DNA of 32,282 nucleotides from Acidimicrobiia bacterium. Its GTDB lineage: Bacteria > Actinomycetota > Acidimicrobiia > Acidimicrobiales > Ilumatobacteraceae. Shown piece by piece: positions 7,105 to 15,531 of this stretch. Each line of letters begins with the position of its first letter. Within the stretch, counting starts at the first letter, position 1. The stretch covers positions 1 through 32,282 of the forward strand of contig RFSV01000015.1 in assembly GCA_009923785.1 (NCBI GenBank), read 5' to 3'. The notes beneath the pieces were generated by a model that saw only the letters and a program-made list of their open reading frames with translations, was not told the origin of the DNA and searched no databases. The translations under genes and the position numbers were made by a program.

Positions 7105-9070
7105 ACGACTCGCTTGCTTCTGCAAATGCCAGACGTACGCGAGGAATCAGGATTTCTCGAGACAACGTCACGGCGAACTGCTCTTCGAGGTGCGTCCCGT
7201 CCGGACGTTGCCGTCGGCCCTCGGGAGTCTCCGGATCGGCCAGCAGGTCGTCGTAGGGAACGACGACGACGTCTCCGAAGGTCTCATCCCACGATTTCAT
7301 GACGGCGTTCCATGCCGAACGCGGCTCCTCGGTGTCGCCATTCAGCATCGGCTCGTCGGCCACCTCTGGTGACTCGAGGAAGAGAACCGGCAGCGAACGT
7401 GGAACTGTGATCTCACGGATCGACTGCAACCACTCGTCGAGGTCGTCGACGTACCGATCCGAGCCCACCACGACGCGTTCACTCGAACCCAACGGGCGAT
7501 AGTCCCACTGATTCGCCACACTTGCGACCACGAAGATCGCGTCGATCGACGTGCTGTACTCCTCCACCAGGCTCACATTGTCCGGGCAATAGGCCGTGTC
7601 CTGGTCTTCGTCGACTCGGCGATGAACGAGCGTGACGCGCTGCAAAGGACACCCGAGGACACCTCCAGAAATCACCCCAAGCCCTCCGTCCGCGGCACGC
7701 GAGAAGGCCAAAGCGACGTTCTCGGCCACTGAATCACCCAACACCAGGACCGTCAACGGGCCGTCGGGATCGACGGCGTCGATGGAGGTCGATGGCGAAT
7801 CCGATTCGGCCCCGAGTTGCGTGGAACTCGTCGGCTCCTTGCGGTCCTCGGCCAACGGAAGAGGCGCGACAGTGGACAACACACGGATCTCGGAGGCTTG
7901 AACCGGAGCACGGCTCGGAAGAAAGACGATGGGGGCGACCACGACACCGACGAACGCTGCGGTGCCGACGATGGCAGCGAATCGGTTGCGGGCGAAGATT
8001 CTCTTCGAGCGAATCGGCTGCTCGATCAGTCGATAGGACACGGTGGCTATTGCGAACGTCACGGCAAAGCGAACGGCCAGCAGCGGTGCACCTGACCAGC
8101 CGACGAGCTCTTCGTCGACCCAGACGAACACCGGCCAATGTGCCAAGTAGATGCCGTAACTCATGCGGCCGAGAAGAGTCAGCAACGACGTCGACATGAT
8201 GCGTCGCATCGGTCCGGGAAGTACCGCCCCGACACAGAAGGGAATGTTCACGAGAACGAAGATCCCGAGCCATCCGTCGTAGAGCCACGACGACTGTGGA
8301 TCGACGATTCGCGAGAACAGGACGTAGAGAACGAGAGGCACGAGCCAGATCACATTGATCCACCTGAAACGCCCCGTCGCCCATCGCTCGAGACGAGGAC
8401 TCAGAAAGCACGCCAGAACCGCTCCGGCGAAGAGTTCGACGGCGCGGGTGTCGGTGCCGTAGTAGATCCGGTCGGGGTCGTCGGCAATCACCGCCGCAGC
8501 GATCGACACGAGACTCAATCCGACGAAGAGGAGTCCGATACCTCGTCGACGGAGACCACACAAGAAGCCCACCGCCACGACGAGCGGAACGAGTACGTAC
8601 AGCTGCTCCTCGATCGACAACGACCAAAGGTGCTGCAATGGACTCTCGTCGGCGAACAACTCGCTGTACGAGTGCCCGGAGAAGATCGCATTCCAGTTCG
8701 CCACGTACAGGGCGGCCGAGATCGCGTCGCCCCGCACCCGTGCTTGTTCGACGGTGGTTGCGAGCCAGGTAGATAGCAGAACGACGCTCACCAGAGCGAC
8801 GAGCGACGCTGGAGCCAGTCGTCGAAGCCGGCGTTCCCAGAAACGACGCAACGAGACCCGGCCGTTGGCCTCACCCTCGAAAAGGAGCAGAGACGTGATG
8901 AGATACCCCGACAACGTGAAGAACAGCGACACGCTGATGAATCCACCCGGCATCCAACTCGGCTCGGAGTGGTAGATCATGATCATGACGAGCGCCGAAG
9001 CTCGGACGCCGTCCAGACCCGGATGGTGGGCCATGCCCCGCCGGCCCTCTGCGACCAGCGGCACGGTCAC
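7091..9070 (-). CDS. Acyltransferase-3 (OafA/YrhL-type) with C-terminal SGNH domain
   Basis: A 659-residue polytopic membrane protein. Residues about 15-390 are the acyltransferase-3 domain, with roughly ten membrane segments, LDGVRASALVMIMIYHS near the start (putative catalytic His) and FFTLSGYLIT. After a linker, residues about 440-650 form an SGNH esterase-like domain: VLVLGDSVAENVA (block I serine), GGVLGCPLQ, and PDGTHL near the end (block V Asp/His). Such proteins transfer acyl, often acetyl, groups onto cell-surface polysaccharide, peptidoglycan or lipid sugars. The annotated start is GTG 9070, overlapping the stop of the upstream quinone oxidoreductase gene by 4 bases; the ATG at residue 13 (MAHHPGLDGVRA) is also possible. 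The target glycan cannot be inferred. Confidence 0.9.
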   Translation of the reverse strand: MTVPLVAEGRRGMAHHPGLDGVRASALVMIMIYHSEPSWMPGGFISVSLFFTLSGYLITSLLLFEGEANGRVSLRRFWERRLRRLAPASLVALVSVVLLSTWLATTVEQARVRGDAISAALYVANWNAIFSGHSYSELFADESPLQHLWSLSIEEQLYVLVPLVVAVGFLCGLRRRGIGLLFVGLSLVSIAAAVIADDPDRIYYGTDTRAVELFAGAVLACFLSPRLERWATGRFRWINVIWLVPLVLYVLFSRIVDPQSSWLYDGWLGIFVLVNIPFCVGAVLPGPMRRIMSTSLLTLLGRMSYGIYLAHWPVFVWVDEELVGWSGAPLLAVRFAVTFAIATVSYRLIEQPIRSKRIFARNRFAAIVGTAAFVGVVVAPIVFLPSRAPVQASEIRVLSTVAPLPLAEDRKEPTSSTQLGAESDSPSTSIDAVDPDGPLTVLVLGDSVAENVALAFSRAADGGLGVISGGVLGCPLQRVTLVHRRVDEDQDTAYCPDNVSLVEEYSTSIDAIFVVASVANQWDYRPLGSSERVVVGSDRYVDDLDEWLQSIREITVPRSLPVLFLESPEVADEPMLNGDTEEPRSAWNAVMKSWDETFGDVVVVPYDDLLADPETPEGRRQRPDGTHLEEQFAVTLSREILIPRVRLAFAEASESFRRP

Positions 9071-10056
9071 GACGATGAACCGACGTCGATCAGAATCTTG
9101 CCGGTGTTGGCATTGCTCGCCATGTAGTCATGGGCCGAAGCGATGTCGTCGAAGTCGAATCTCGAGTCGACGATCGGCCTCAGGTGACCACTGTCGAACA
9201 AGGGAAGCATCTCGGCCACGAACTTCTGCGTGACGGCAGCCTTCTCCTCGAGAGGACGAGCTCGCAGTGTGGTGCCGATCCAACGAACTCTCTTGGCCAT
9301 GATCAGACCGACGTTCACCGTCGTGGAGGCGCCGCCCATCAAACCGACCTGCACGATCGATCCCTTCAGTGCAACGACGCGAAGATTGCGATCGATCTCG
9401 TCGCCGCCGACGACGTCGAGAATCACGTCGACGCCACCCGGAATGGCGGCTTGAAGATCGGACGCCCAGTCGTACGGTGAACGTTCGATCACCAGGTCAG
9501 CGCCGAGTGAACGGCACGAATCGGCCTTACCCGACGAACAAGTGACGGCAATACGAGCACCGATCGCCTTGGCGATCTGGATGGCGGCGGTGCCGACACC
9601 AGACGCTCCCGCGTGCACGAGCGCCCAACGTCCGGACGTGAGACCACCTTGTAGAACCAAGGCGTCCCATGCAGTGAGGAAAACTTCCGGAATGGCCGCC
9701 GCGTCAGCCAGTGACACACCCGTTGGCACCGGCATGAGTTGACGTTCGTGCGTGCACACGAGTTCGGCGTACGCGCCACCAGCGTCGATGGCCATGACCT
9801 CGTCGCCGATCTTCCAGCGGGTCACTCGTCGACCGACGGCTCGTACCGTTCCCGAGTATTCGAGGCCGGGAATTTCGAAGTCGAGGCCCCGACGGGGGTC
9901 GGGGTAGGCACCCATTCGCTGCAAGAGGTCGGCGCGATTCAACGCCGTGGCCCGAACGGCCACCAACACCTCGTCGGGACCGGGTTCGGGGTCGGGAACG
10001 TTCTCGAACGTGAGGACCTCGGTTCCGCCGTAGGAGCGAAGGACGACGGCCTTCAC
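9067..10056 (-). CDS. NAD(P)H:quinone oxidoreductase, zinc-free MDR family (PIG3-like)
   Basis: A 329-residue medium-chain dehydrogenase/reductase. The N-terminal GroES-like domain (MKAVVLRSYGG, LNRADLLQRMGAYP, PGLEYSGTV, GDEVMAI) lacks the zinc-binding cysteines, as in quinone oxidoreductases. The Rossmann part shows HAGASGVGTAAIQIAKAIGARI (about 140-160) for NAD(P) binding. The phrase LNRADLLQRxGxYPxP is typical of the PIG3/TP53I3 branch. It probably reduces quinones or enones using NADPH. It starts six bases after the icd stop and overlaps the acyltransferase start by 4 bases, so all three minus-strand genes are likely cotranscribed from the icd promoter. Confidence 0.92.
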   Translation of the reverse strand: MKAVVLRSYGGTEVLTFENVPDPEPGPDEVLVAVRATALNRADLLQRMGAYPDPRRGLDFEIPGLEYSGTVRAVGRRVTRWKIGDEVMAIDAGGAYAELVCTHERQLMPVPTGVSLADAAAIPEVFLTAWDALVLQGGLTSGRWALVHAGASGVGTAAIQIAKAIGARIAVTCSSGKADSCRSLGADLVIERSPYDWASDLQAAIPGGVDVILDVVGGDEIDRNLRVVALKGSIVQVGLMGGASTTVNVGLIMAKRVRWIGTTLRARPLEEKAAVTQKFVAEMLPLFDSGHLRPIVDSRFDFDDIASAHDYMASNANTGKILIDVGSSS

Positions 10057-10062
10057 GTCGAC

Positions 10063-11280
10063 TCAGCCCATCTTCTGCTGGAGGCGGCGATCGAGTGCGG
10101 CCAAGTAGTCCTCAGTGGTCAACCACGGCTGGTCCTTCGACACGAGGATCGCAAGGTCCTTCGTCATCTCTCCGCCTTCGACGCTCTCGACGCACACGCT
10201 CTCGAGGTTCTCGGCGAACTCGATGAGCTTCGGATTGTTGTCGAGCTTGCCGCGATGCTTCAGACCACCGGTCCAGGCGTACACCGATGCGATCGGATTG
10301 GTGGACGTCTTGTTGCCCTTCTGATGCTCGCGGTAGTGGCGCGTGACCGTGCCGTGCGCCGCTTCGGCTTCGACGGTCTTTCCGTCGGGGGTCATGAGAA
10401 CCGACGTCATGAGGCCCAGCGAACCGTAACCCTGGGCCACGGTGTCGGACTGCACGTCACCGTCGTAGTTCTTGCACGCCCACACGTAGCCGCCTTCCCA
10501 CTTCATCGCGCAGGCGACCATGTCGTCGATGAGGCGGTGTTCGTATGTGAGGCCGGCCTTGTCGAAATCAGCCTTGAATTCGGCGTCGAATACTTCTTGG
10601 AACAAGTCCTTGAACTGGCCGTCGTACGCCTTCAGGATCGTGTTCTTGGTGCTCATGTACACCGGGTAGTTGCGGGCGAGGCCGTAGCGGAACGACGCCC
10701 GGGCGAAATCGCGAATGCTGTCATTGAAGTTGTACATGCCCATCGTGACACCGCCGTCCTTGCCGAACTTCGCAATGTCGAACTGCATGGGCTCGCTGCC
10801 GTCGTCAGGCGTGTAGGTGATGGTGACTGTGCCGGCACCGGGGACCTTGAAGTCGGTGGCCTTGTACTGGTCGCCGTGTGCATGACGGCCGATGACGATC
10901 GGCTTCGTCCAGCCCGGAACGAGACGCGGGATGTTGTTGCAGATGATTGGCTCGCGGAACACGACACCACCCAAGATGTTGCGAATGGTGCCGTTCGGCG
11001 ACTTCCACATCTTCTTCAGACCGAACTCTTCCACTCGAGCTTCGTCGGGGGTGATCGTCGCGCACTTCACACCGACACCGTGCTTCAAGATCGCGTTTGC
11101 CGCATCGACCGTGACCTGATCGTCGGTTTGGTCGCGGTACTCCATGCCGAGGTCGTAGTACTCGAGATTCACGTCGAGATACGGAAGGATCAGACGGTCC
11201 TTGATGAACTGCCAGATGATCCGGGTCATCTCGTCACCGTCGAGTTCGACGACCGGGTTGTCGACCTTGATCTTCGCCAT
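10063..11280 (-). CDS. icd: NADP-dependent isocitrate dehydrogenase (eukaryotic IDH1/2-like type)
   Basis: A 405-residue enzyme that oxidatively decarboxylates isocitrate to 2-oxoglutarate in the cytoplasm. The opening [26 protein letters not shown], the substrate motif [13 protein letters not shown] and the [13 protein letters not shown] segment match the homodimeric IDH1/2-type family. Metal-binding aspartates lie in YDGDVQSD, and the NADP segment in [31 protein letters not shown]. Length is normal for that family and far from the 740-residue monomeric type. The ATG start has a good Shine-Dalgarno, AAAGGTGG. Upstream are a perfect TATAAT box, an 11-base-period repeat and a leader hairpin. 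Confidence 0.97.
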   Translation of the reverse strand: MAKIKVDNPVVELDGDEMTRIIWQFIKDRLILPYLDVNLEYYDLGMEYRDQTDDQVTVDAANAILKHGVGVKCATITPDEARVEEFGLKKMWKSPNGTIRNILGGVVFREPIICNNIPRLVPGWTKPIVIGRHAHGDQYKATDFKVPGAGTVTITYTPDDGSEPMQFDIAKFGKDGGVTMGMYNFNDSIRDFARASFRYGLARNYPVYMSTKNTILKAYDGQFKDLFQEVFDAEFKADFDKAGLTYEHRLIDDMVACAMKWEGGYVWACKNYDGDVQSDTVAQGYGSLGLMTSVLMTPDGKTVEAEAAHGTVTRHYREHQKGNKTSTNPIASVYAWTGGLKHRGKLDNNPKLIEFAENLESVCVESVEGGEMTKDLAILVSKDQPWLTTEDYLAALDRRLQQKMG

Positions 11281-11295
11281 GTTGGTGCCACCTTT

Positions 11296-11310
11296 CGGAC
11301 CCGAGGTCCG
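11296..11310 (-). promoter_or_regulatory. Leader hairpin directly before the icd ribosome-binding site
   Basis: On the minus strand CGGACC-TCG-GGTCCG forms a 6-bp perfect hairpin that ends immediately before the Shine-Dalgarno AAAGGTGG. It lies in the presumed icd mRNA leader and might influence ribosome access or mRNA stability; a fortuitous palindrome cannot be excluded. Confidence 0.4.
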
Positions 11311-11313
11311 GCC

Positions 11314-11341
11314 ACTTGTCTAGGACTTGTATTATAGGTCC
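11314..11341 (-). promoter_or_regulatory. icd promoter with perfect -10 box and operator-like repeats
   Basis: Read on the minus strand, TATAAT lies at 11336-11331, giving an expected start near 11324. The box sits inside an imperfect palindrome (GGAC at 11323-11326, GTCC at 11338-11341). Just downstream, ACTTGT occurs twice on the plus strand (11314-11319 and 11325-11330), exactly 11 bases apart, covering the likely start site. No good -35 box is seen at 17 bases, which hints at an activator or extra control. Confidence 0.6.
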
Positions 11342-11362
11342 GAGCGAGAGGCTCGCACGACT

Positions 11363-12199
11363 TCACCGCCCAAGCGCCACCAATGCGACGGCCACGCCCA
11401 CGCCCACGAGCCCCATCACCTGTGTTGCGCTGAGACGCTCTCGATCGAATCTCACGGCGAGCAGGATCGTGCTCACGGGGTAGAGAGCGGTGATGACCGA
11501 CACCAAGGACAAAAGCCCTTCTCGAGTAGCGAGAACGAACAACACGTTGGCTCCCATGTCGAAGACACCAGCCGCAACTGCGTACCTCGTGACACGGCCA
11601 CCAGTTGCCGTACGCCGCCGCCCGGCGACCACCGCCGCCGCCACACCGATGGACACCACGCGCGCCGCCACCAGAGGCCACATCCCCGACTCGTCCGACG
11701 TCTGGTCGAGACAGACGTACATGAATCCGAAACCGGCGCCGCCAACGACGGTGAGCAGCACGATGCGTGGTGCCGTCGGCACATGTGGCGTGCCGATCGC
11801 TCCGGTCACCAGCACGATTCCGGCCAGCGCAAGAACGATGCCACCGAATGCGACGAAGCTCGGGCGCTCCCCCAGCGCGAAACCCACGATCACGGGCAGT
11901 ACGGCACTCACGACGGCCGTCAGAGGACCGACCACGGTCATCGCGCCGTTGGCCAAGCAGTAATACAAGAGACCGAGGCCGATCAGCCCACCGGCCCCGC
12001 CGAGCGCGCCCCACGCCCAGTCGACGGCCGGGGCCAAGGGATCAGCGAATGCGATCAGGGCGATACCGAGAAGTACCAACCCGAACAATTGCCCGACGAG
12101 GGTGACCGACAAACTGTCCAGCCGCCGCGAGGCGCGGCCTCCGCAGAAGTCGCCGAGACCGTAGATCCATGCCGCGGCAGCGGCCAAAACGATCTCCAC
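11363..12199 (-). CDS. EamA/DMT-family transporter
   Basis: A 278-residue very hydrophobic protein with about ten membrane segments in two repeated halves, as in EamA drug/metabolite transporters. The conserved patterns are GLLYYCLANGAMTVVGPLTAVVSAVLPVIVGFALGERP at the end of the first half and LALVSVITALYPVSTILLAVRFDRERLSATQVMGLVGVGVAVALVALG-type sequence at the C terminus. These proteins export or import small metabolites across the cytoplasmic membrane; the substrate is unknown. The GTG start is preceded by a G run on the minus strand. It is followed after 82 bases by the icd promoter, and lies divergent from the aldo/keto reductase. Confidence 0.9.
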   Translation of the reverse strand: MEIVLAAAAAWIYGLGDFCGGRASRRLDSLSVTLVGQLFGLVLLGIALIAFADPLAPAVDWAWGALGGAGGLIGLGLLYYCLANGAMTVVGPLTAVVSAVLPVIVGFALGERPSFVAFGGIVLALAGIVLVTGAIGTPHVPTAPRIVLLTVVGGAGFGFMYVCLDQTSDESGMWPLVAARVVSIGVAAAVVAGRRRTATGGRVTRYAVAAGVFDMGANVLFVLATREGLLSLVSVITALYPVSTILLAVRFDRERLSATQVMGLVGVGVAVALVALGR

Positions 12200-12294
12200 C
12201 CCCCGTGCTTAGCAGACGGTGCGATTCACGAGTTGGCGATTCCGAACTCTCGAATCGATGACGTTTCGACGAATGGGATCGATGGGATTCGATC

Positions 12295-12300
12295 TATGGT
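12295..12300 (+). promoter_or_regulatory. -10 box of a leaderless promoter for the aldo/keto reductase
   Basis: TATGGT is followed by exactly six bases and then the GTG start at 12307. No Shine-Dalgarno is present before that GTG, and the protein's conserved N terminus begins immediately, so a leaderless mRNA is the simplest reading. Confidence 0.55.
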
Positions 12301-12306
12301 CGAAAC

Positions 12307-13296
12307 GTGCATCACGTTCAATTCGGCAAGACCGGCCTTCAGGTCTCGCAGCTCTGCCTCGGCACCATGACGTTCGGCTATCAGTGCGACGAAAAGACAT
12401 CGAAAGAGATCCTCGACACCGCTTTCGACGCCGGAATCGACTTCATCGACACCGCCGACGTATATCCGGTCGGAGCTCCCCCAAAGGACTTCGGAGCCAC
12501 CGAAGAGATCGTCGGGCGATGGATGAAGGGCCGGCGCGATCAGGTGATCCTGGCAACCAAATGCTTCTTCCCCACCGGACCGAAACCATGGGACTCCGGC
12601 AACTCGCGACAAAACGTGATGCGCGCCATCGATGCGTCACTTCGCCGCCTCGGAACCGATCACATCGACCTGTATCAGATCCACGCCTGGGACCACCACA
12701 CGCCGATCGACGAAACCTTGTCAGCGATGGACGATCTCGTCAGGTCTGGCAAGGTCCGCTACATCGGCTGCTCCAACGTTCTGGCCTACCAATTGGCGCG
12801 CTCTCTCGGTCGAAGTGAAGTGCTCAATCTCCACAAATTCGTGTCGGTGCAGCCCCGCTACAACTTGTTGTTTCGACAGAACGAACGAGAGCTCCTCCCT
12901 CTGTGTGCCGATGAGGGCATCGCAGTCATCCCGTACAACCCGTTGGCCGGAGGGCTCCTGACCGGCAAACACTCCCGGGGCAACCCCACCGAAGGAACTC
13001 GATTCACCCTCGGATTCGCCGCCGAGCGCTATCAAGACCGGTACTGGAACGAGCGCATGTTCGACGTCGTCGACGTCATGAAGGACATCGCCGATGAAAC
13101 CGGTGTCAGCCTCGCAACGCTGTCAGTCCAATGGGTGCTCGCCAACGCGGCCATCACCTCTCCGATCATCGGAGCCAGTCGAGCCGAGCAACTACATGAC
13201 GCCATCGCAGCCACGACGTCGCCGATAGATCTCGAGGTGAAGGGTCGACTCGACTCGCTCACCTCCGAATTTCGCCACGGCGACGCCGTCGTCTGA
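12307..13296 (+). CDS. Aldo/keto reductase
   Basis: A 329-residue (alpha/beta)8 NADPH-dependent oxidoreductase. The catalytic tetrad is complete: D48 in FIDTADVY, Y53, K85 in ILATKC and H126 in DLYQIHAWD. GKVRYIGCSNVLAYQLA is the typical strand after the active-site His, and SPIIGASRAEQLHDAI is the C-terminal NADP(H)-binding segment. The sequence resembles the AKR group of voltage-gated-channel beta-subunit/YajO-like aldehyde reductases; the natural substrate is unknown. The GTG start is supported by the TATGGT box six bases upstream and by the conserved opening FGKTGLQVSQLCLGTMTFG. It is monocistronic as far as seen, with 83 bases to the next regulator start. Confidence 0.94.
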   Translation: MHHVQFGKTGLQVSQLCLGTMTFGYQCDEKTSKEILDTAFDAGIDFIDTADVYPVGAPPKDFGATEEIVGRWMKGRRDQVILATKCFFPTGPKPWDSGNSRQNVMRAIDASLRRLGTDHIDLYQIHAWDHHTPIDETLSAMDDLVRSGKVRYIGCSNVLAYQLARSLGRSEVLNLHKFVSVQPRYNLLFRQNERELLPLCADEGIAVIPYNPLAGGLLTGKHSRGNPTEGTRFTLGFAAERYQDRYWNERMFDVVDVMKDIADETGVSLATLSVQWVLANAAITSPIIGASRAEQLHDAIAATTSPIDLEVKGRLDSLTSEFRHGDAVV

Positions 13297-13302
13297 CCCA
13301 AG

Positions 13303-13393
13303 CGCGTGAGATACATAATTGTCGCGTGATCGTTCTCTACTTCTTCGAAGTCTCGAGAATTGCTCACTACGGAGCCGCCGTGAACACGCGTGA
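13303..13393 (+). promoter_or_regulatory. Control region of the first LuxR-type regulator, with CGCGTGA repeats
   Basis: CGCGTGA occurs three times: 13303-13309, 13323-13329 and 13387-13393. The first two are 20 bases apart and flank CATAAT (13314-13319), a one-mismatch -10 box. Transcription would begin near 13326, where a GTG lies, giving either a leaderless mRNA or a 54-base leader to the GTG at 13380, which has GGAG five bases before it. Confidence 0.4.
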
Positions 13394-13937
13394 CGACCTC
13401 ACTTTCGTACCAGTCAGCAACCGCGTCGACGTCGATTCGGCTCTGGACTCGAGGATCGTCAACGCCATCCTCGTACCGGCTCGATCAGCGGATTCCTGGT
13501 TCGCGGTTGAAAATCAGATCGCCCCACGAATTTCCATGCCCAGAATCCTCGTCGTCACATCGCCCGAGCGTTCCACGCTCTGGAACTCACGTCTCGCCGA
13601 GGAATCCGGTTTCGACGGACTCGTCCTCCACGATCCCCTGTCCCCGATTTCCGACTTCGCCCAAAGATTCACCCGCTCCGTGCTCTCCTGCACTACCGCG
13701 GGTGCCCGAAAGCCCGAGAAGCTTTCCGACCTCACTCGGTGTCCGTCCGTCGAGGAGATCTCACACGGAGACGACTTGAACGTTCGGATCCTTCACTTGA
13801 TGTCAATCGGCCAGACACACGAAGAAATCGCCCAACGCCTCGAGCGAGCTGCACAAACCGTTCGAAACCGCATGTCGAACATGATTCAGCGAGCCGGAGT
13901 CCGCAATCACACGGAACTGGTAATCACCTACGAGTAG
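13380..13937 (+). CDS. LuxR-type HTH orphan regulator with degenerate receiver-like domain (paralogue A)
   Basis: A 185-residue protein from GTG 13380. The C-terminal 55 residues (LNVRILHLMSIGQTHEEIAQRL, then TVRNRMSNMIQRAGVRNHTELVITY) form a LuxR/GerE DNA-binding helix-turn-helix. The first 125 residues look like a shortened response-regulator receiver: a hydrophobic strand NAILVPARSADS sits where the phosphoacceptor Asp should be, but has no Asp, and GFDGLVLHD resembles the last receiver strand without its Lys. It is therefore probably not switched by phosphorylation. No kinase gene is near. The start is chosen on GGAG five bases upstream; GTG 13326 would add 18 residues and fit a leaderless mRNA. 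It converges on paralogue B. The target genes are unknown. Confidence 0.8.
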   Translation: MNTRDDLTFVPVSNRVDVDSALDSRIVNAILVPARSADSWFAVENQIAPRISMPRILVVTSPERSTLWNSRLAEESGFDGLVLHDPLSPISDFAQRFTRSVLSCTTAGARKPEKLSDLTRCPSVEEISHGDDLNVRILHLMSIGQTHEEIAQRLERAAQTVRNRMSNMIQRAGVRNHTELVITYE

Positions 13938-13940
13938 GCG

Positions 13941-13961
13941 ATCGCCAAACAGGCGATTTTG
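13941..13961 (+). terminator. Terminator candidate after regulator A
   Basis: ATCGCC (13941-13946) pairs with GGCGAT (13952-13957) around AAACA, followed by TTT; it begins four bases after the stop codon. It is a modest rho-independent terminator for the plus-strand regulator gene. Confidence 0.5.
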
Positions 13962-13985
13962 ATCGAGTCCACGTCTTCATGAATC

Positions 13986-14003
13986 GGCTCGTCTCGACGA
14001 GCC
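13986..14003. terminator. Perfect hairpin between convergent regulators A and B
   Basis: GGCTCGTC (13986-13993) and GACGAGCC (13996-14003) form an 8-bp palindrome with two bases between. Its symmetry would work on either strand, but there is no U tract. It may help separate the two convergent transcripts or be a protein-binding palindrome. Confidence 0.35.
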
Positions 14004-14016
14004 TGGAGTAGGGGCC

Positions 14017-14035
14017 ACGGGATAGGTCCCGTTTT
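14017..14035 (+). terminator. Second terminator candidate between regulators A and B
   Basis: ACGGGA (14017-14022) pairs with TCCCGT (14027-14032) across TAGG and is followed by TTT on the plus strand. It abuts the stop codon of the minus-strand regulator B. With the hairpin at 13941 it gives two tandem stops for transcripts coming from regulator A. Confidence 0.5.
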
Positions 14036-14685
14036 CATGTGATCGGACAGATCAAGTCGACAGTTCTCATCGATGTGTAGGCCCATCCCAGATGAGTTCG
14101 GTTCGAACAACCCGAACGGTCGAGCATCCCACTGACGCGATTTCTCACCGCTTGGAGCGACAGGTGGACTCCGTCGGCGATCTCTCGGTCAGATAGACCC
14201 AGGGCCACGAGCTCGATGATCTCGATGTCGAGATCATCGGCCACGCATTCCTTGACCTGAATCAATCCCTGGTAGTTACCGGCATCCTTGGGATCGACCC
14301 AAAGACGCGACACCCCACTCGCAACGTCGACCAAGCGATCAACAAGGTCGTCGGCTGAAAGTTCAGAGAAACTGACTACTTCAAAGAAGCCGAGCCGCCG
14401 GACGCGAATGTCCAGAGCCTGACTCCGCTGCGAATACCCCACGACGATTCGAGCCGCCGGTACTCCCCCGTTCGAGAGAACTCGCTTCAATAGCGATGAG
14501 GCACTGAGCCATGCAGGATCGACCAGGACGATCTCGGGTCGACTCCGCCGAACGACCTCGACCATCCGATCCGTATTTACACCGGCCTCGAATACTTCGA
14601 GAACTGGACTCCCGCTCACCCGTCGTAACGCTTCAAACAGGTCGGGAACGGATCGATGGACCGAACTGTCGACGACTACTCGCAT
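14035..14685 (-). CDS. LuxR-type HTH orphan regulator with receiver-like domain (paralogue B)
   Basis: A 216-residue protein from ATG 14685. The N-terminal part (MRVVVDSSVHRSVPDLFEALRR) resembles a response-regulator receiver. D56 in EIVLVDPAWL stands at the usual phosphoacceptor position and D6 could be one of the acidic-pocket residues, but the usual Lys of the last strand is missing (FFEVVSFSEL). The C-terminal LuxR HTH is IEIIELVALGLSDREIADGV, then AVRNRVSGMLDRSGCSNRTHLGWAY. The start is chosen for the GGGGG about six bases upstream and because its length then equals paralogue C; a GTG at 14775 would add 30 residues. It is divergent from C and convergent with A. No kinase gene is nearby. 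The function is unknown. Confidence 0.8.
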   Translation of the reverse strand: MRVVVDSSVHRSVPDLFEALRRVSGSPVLEVFEAGVNTDRMVEVVRRSRPEIVLVDPAWLSASSLLKRVLSNGGVPAARIVVGYSQRSQALDIRVRRLGFFEVVSFSELSADDLVDRLVDVASGVSRLWVDPKDAGNYQGLIQVKECVADDLDIEIIELVALGLSDREIADGVHLSLQAVRNRVSGMLDRSGCSNRTHLGWAYTSMRTVDLICPIT

Positions 14686-14880
14686 GCTCAGACCCCCAAA
14701 CGACGAAAGAGATTCAGTCAAATCGAGGCTAAGCAAGACCTGATCTCTGTGGTTCCGAATGAAAGTACTTGACACGGCTGGAGAGAACGCGGACGAAAGG
14801 GGCCAGGGTCAGGCATTTCTTTCGCTACGCTCATCTGACGGCGAGCGTTGGCTCTTCCGTCGCAACGAGAGGAGTCAGTG

Positions 14881-15531
14881 GTGCTCAGCACATGTATCGC
14901 CGGCTGGAGATCGCCCGAAGCCGATTTCGCTCACTCTTTACTGTCCGGTCGACCGGACTGCCGCGTGTTGCCGCTTCACTCGACTGGTGTCGAAGTAATC
15001 GAAGCGCTTCGCGTCGATTCGATCGATGCGGTGCTTCTCCCGTTCGACTGGATCGAGGTGGCACGCTCCATCAAAAAGGACGTCGCGCCTGCCCTGCCGA
15101 ACGACCCTGCGCTCGTGCTCATCGGACACAACCCACGACTCGGTACTCGGGCACGAGCCTTGTCGAGTGGCTTCGATGGCGTCATCGATCTTTCGGACGA
15201 TACCGAATCGCTAGTAACGACGCTCAGCCGTATTTGCTCGTCGTCGGCACGCGGTGACAGCGACGTGCTTCAGACCTTCGGGGTGATTCCCGATCTTCTG
15301 ATCCATCCCGTCCAACTCACCGACTCGGACGACTCCGACCTCCTCGACCTCCTCGCGATCGGCTCCACCGACGAAGAAATTGCCCACGCATTGGACTGGA
15401 ACATACAGAAGGTTCGAAATCACATCGCCTCACTGCTCGAGATCAACGGCATGAAGTATCGAACTCAGCTCGCCGTGACTCACGTGTCGTCGGCTCGAAT
15501 CCCGGACTTCGTTCGAACAGTCGTCGAATGA
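14881..15531 (+). CDS. LuxR-type HTH orphan regulator with degenerate receiver-like domain (paralogue C)
   Basis: A 216-residue protein from GTG 14881, which has AGGAG six bases upstream; GTG 14878 and ATG 14848 are alternatives. The N-terminal 130 residues have receiver-like alternation (CRVLPLHSTGVEVIEALR, then DAVLLPFDWIEV, then PALVLIGHNPR, then GFDGVIDLSDD). Leu-Pro replaces the phosphoacceptor Asp position and the late Lys is absent. The C terminus is a LuxR HTH: LLDLLAIGSTDEEIAHALDWNIQKVRNHIASLLEINGMKYRTQLAVTHV. It shares with A and B the VRN in the recognition helix and an RTxL/HTxL motif near the end, showing common descent. Its stop overlaps the start of a small downstream gene by 4 bases. 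Ligand and targets are unknown. Confidence 0.8.
   Translation: MLSTCIAGWRSPEADFAHSLLSGRPDCRVLPLHSTGVEVIEALRVDSIDAVLLPFDWIEVARSIKKDVAPALPNDPALVLIGHNPRLGTRARALSSGFDGVIDLSDDTESLVTTLSRICSSSARGDSDVLQTFGVIPDLLIHPVQLTDSDDSDLLDLLAIGSTDEEIAHALDWNIQKVRNHIASLLEINGMKYRTQLAVTHVSSARIPDFVRTVVE

Noticed and set aside
9739-11337. 532-residue plus-strand frame opposite isocitrate dehydrogenase
   Set aside because: Very long, but the minus strand encodes an unmistakable IDH with a proper promoter and Shine-Dalgarno; this frame is a codon-bias shadow.
14769-14774. Perfect TTGACA upstream of regulator C
   Set aside because: No TANNNT-like box lies 16-19 bases downstream, so it was not called a promoter.
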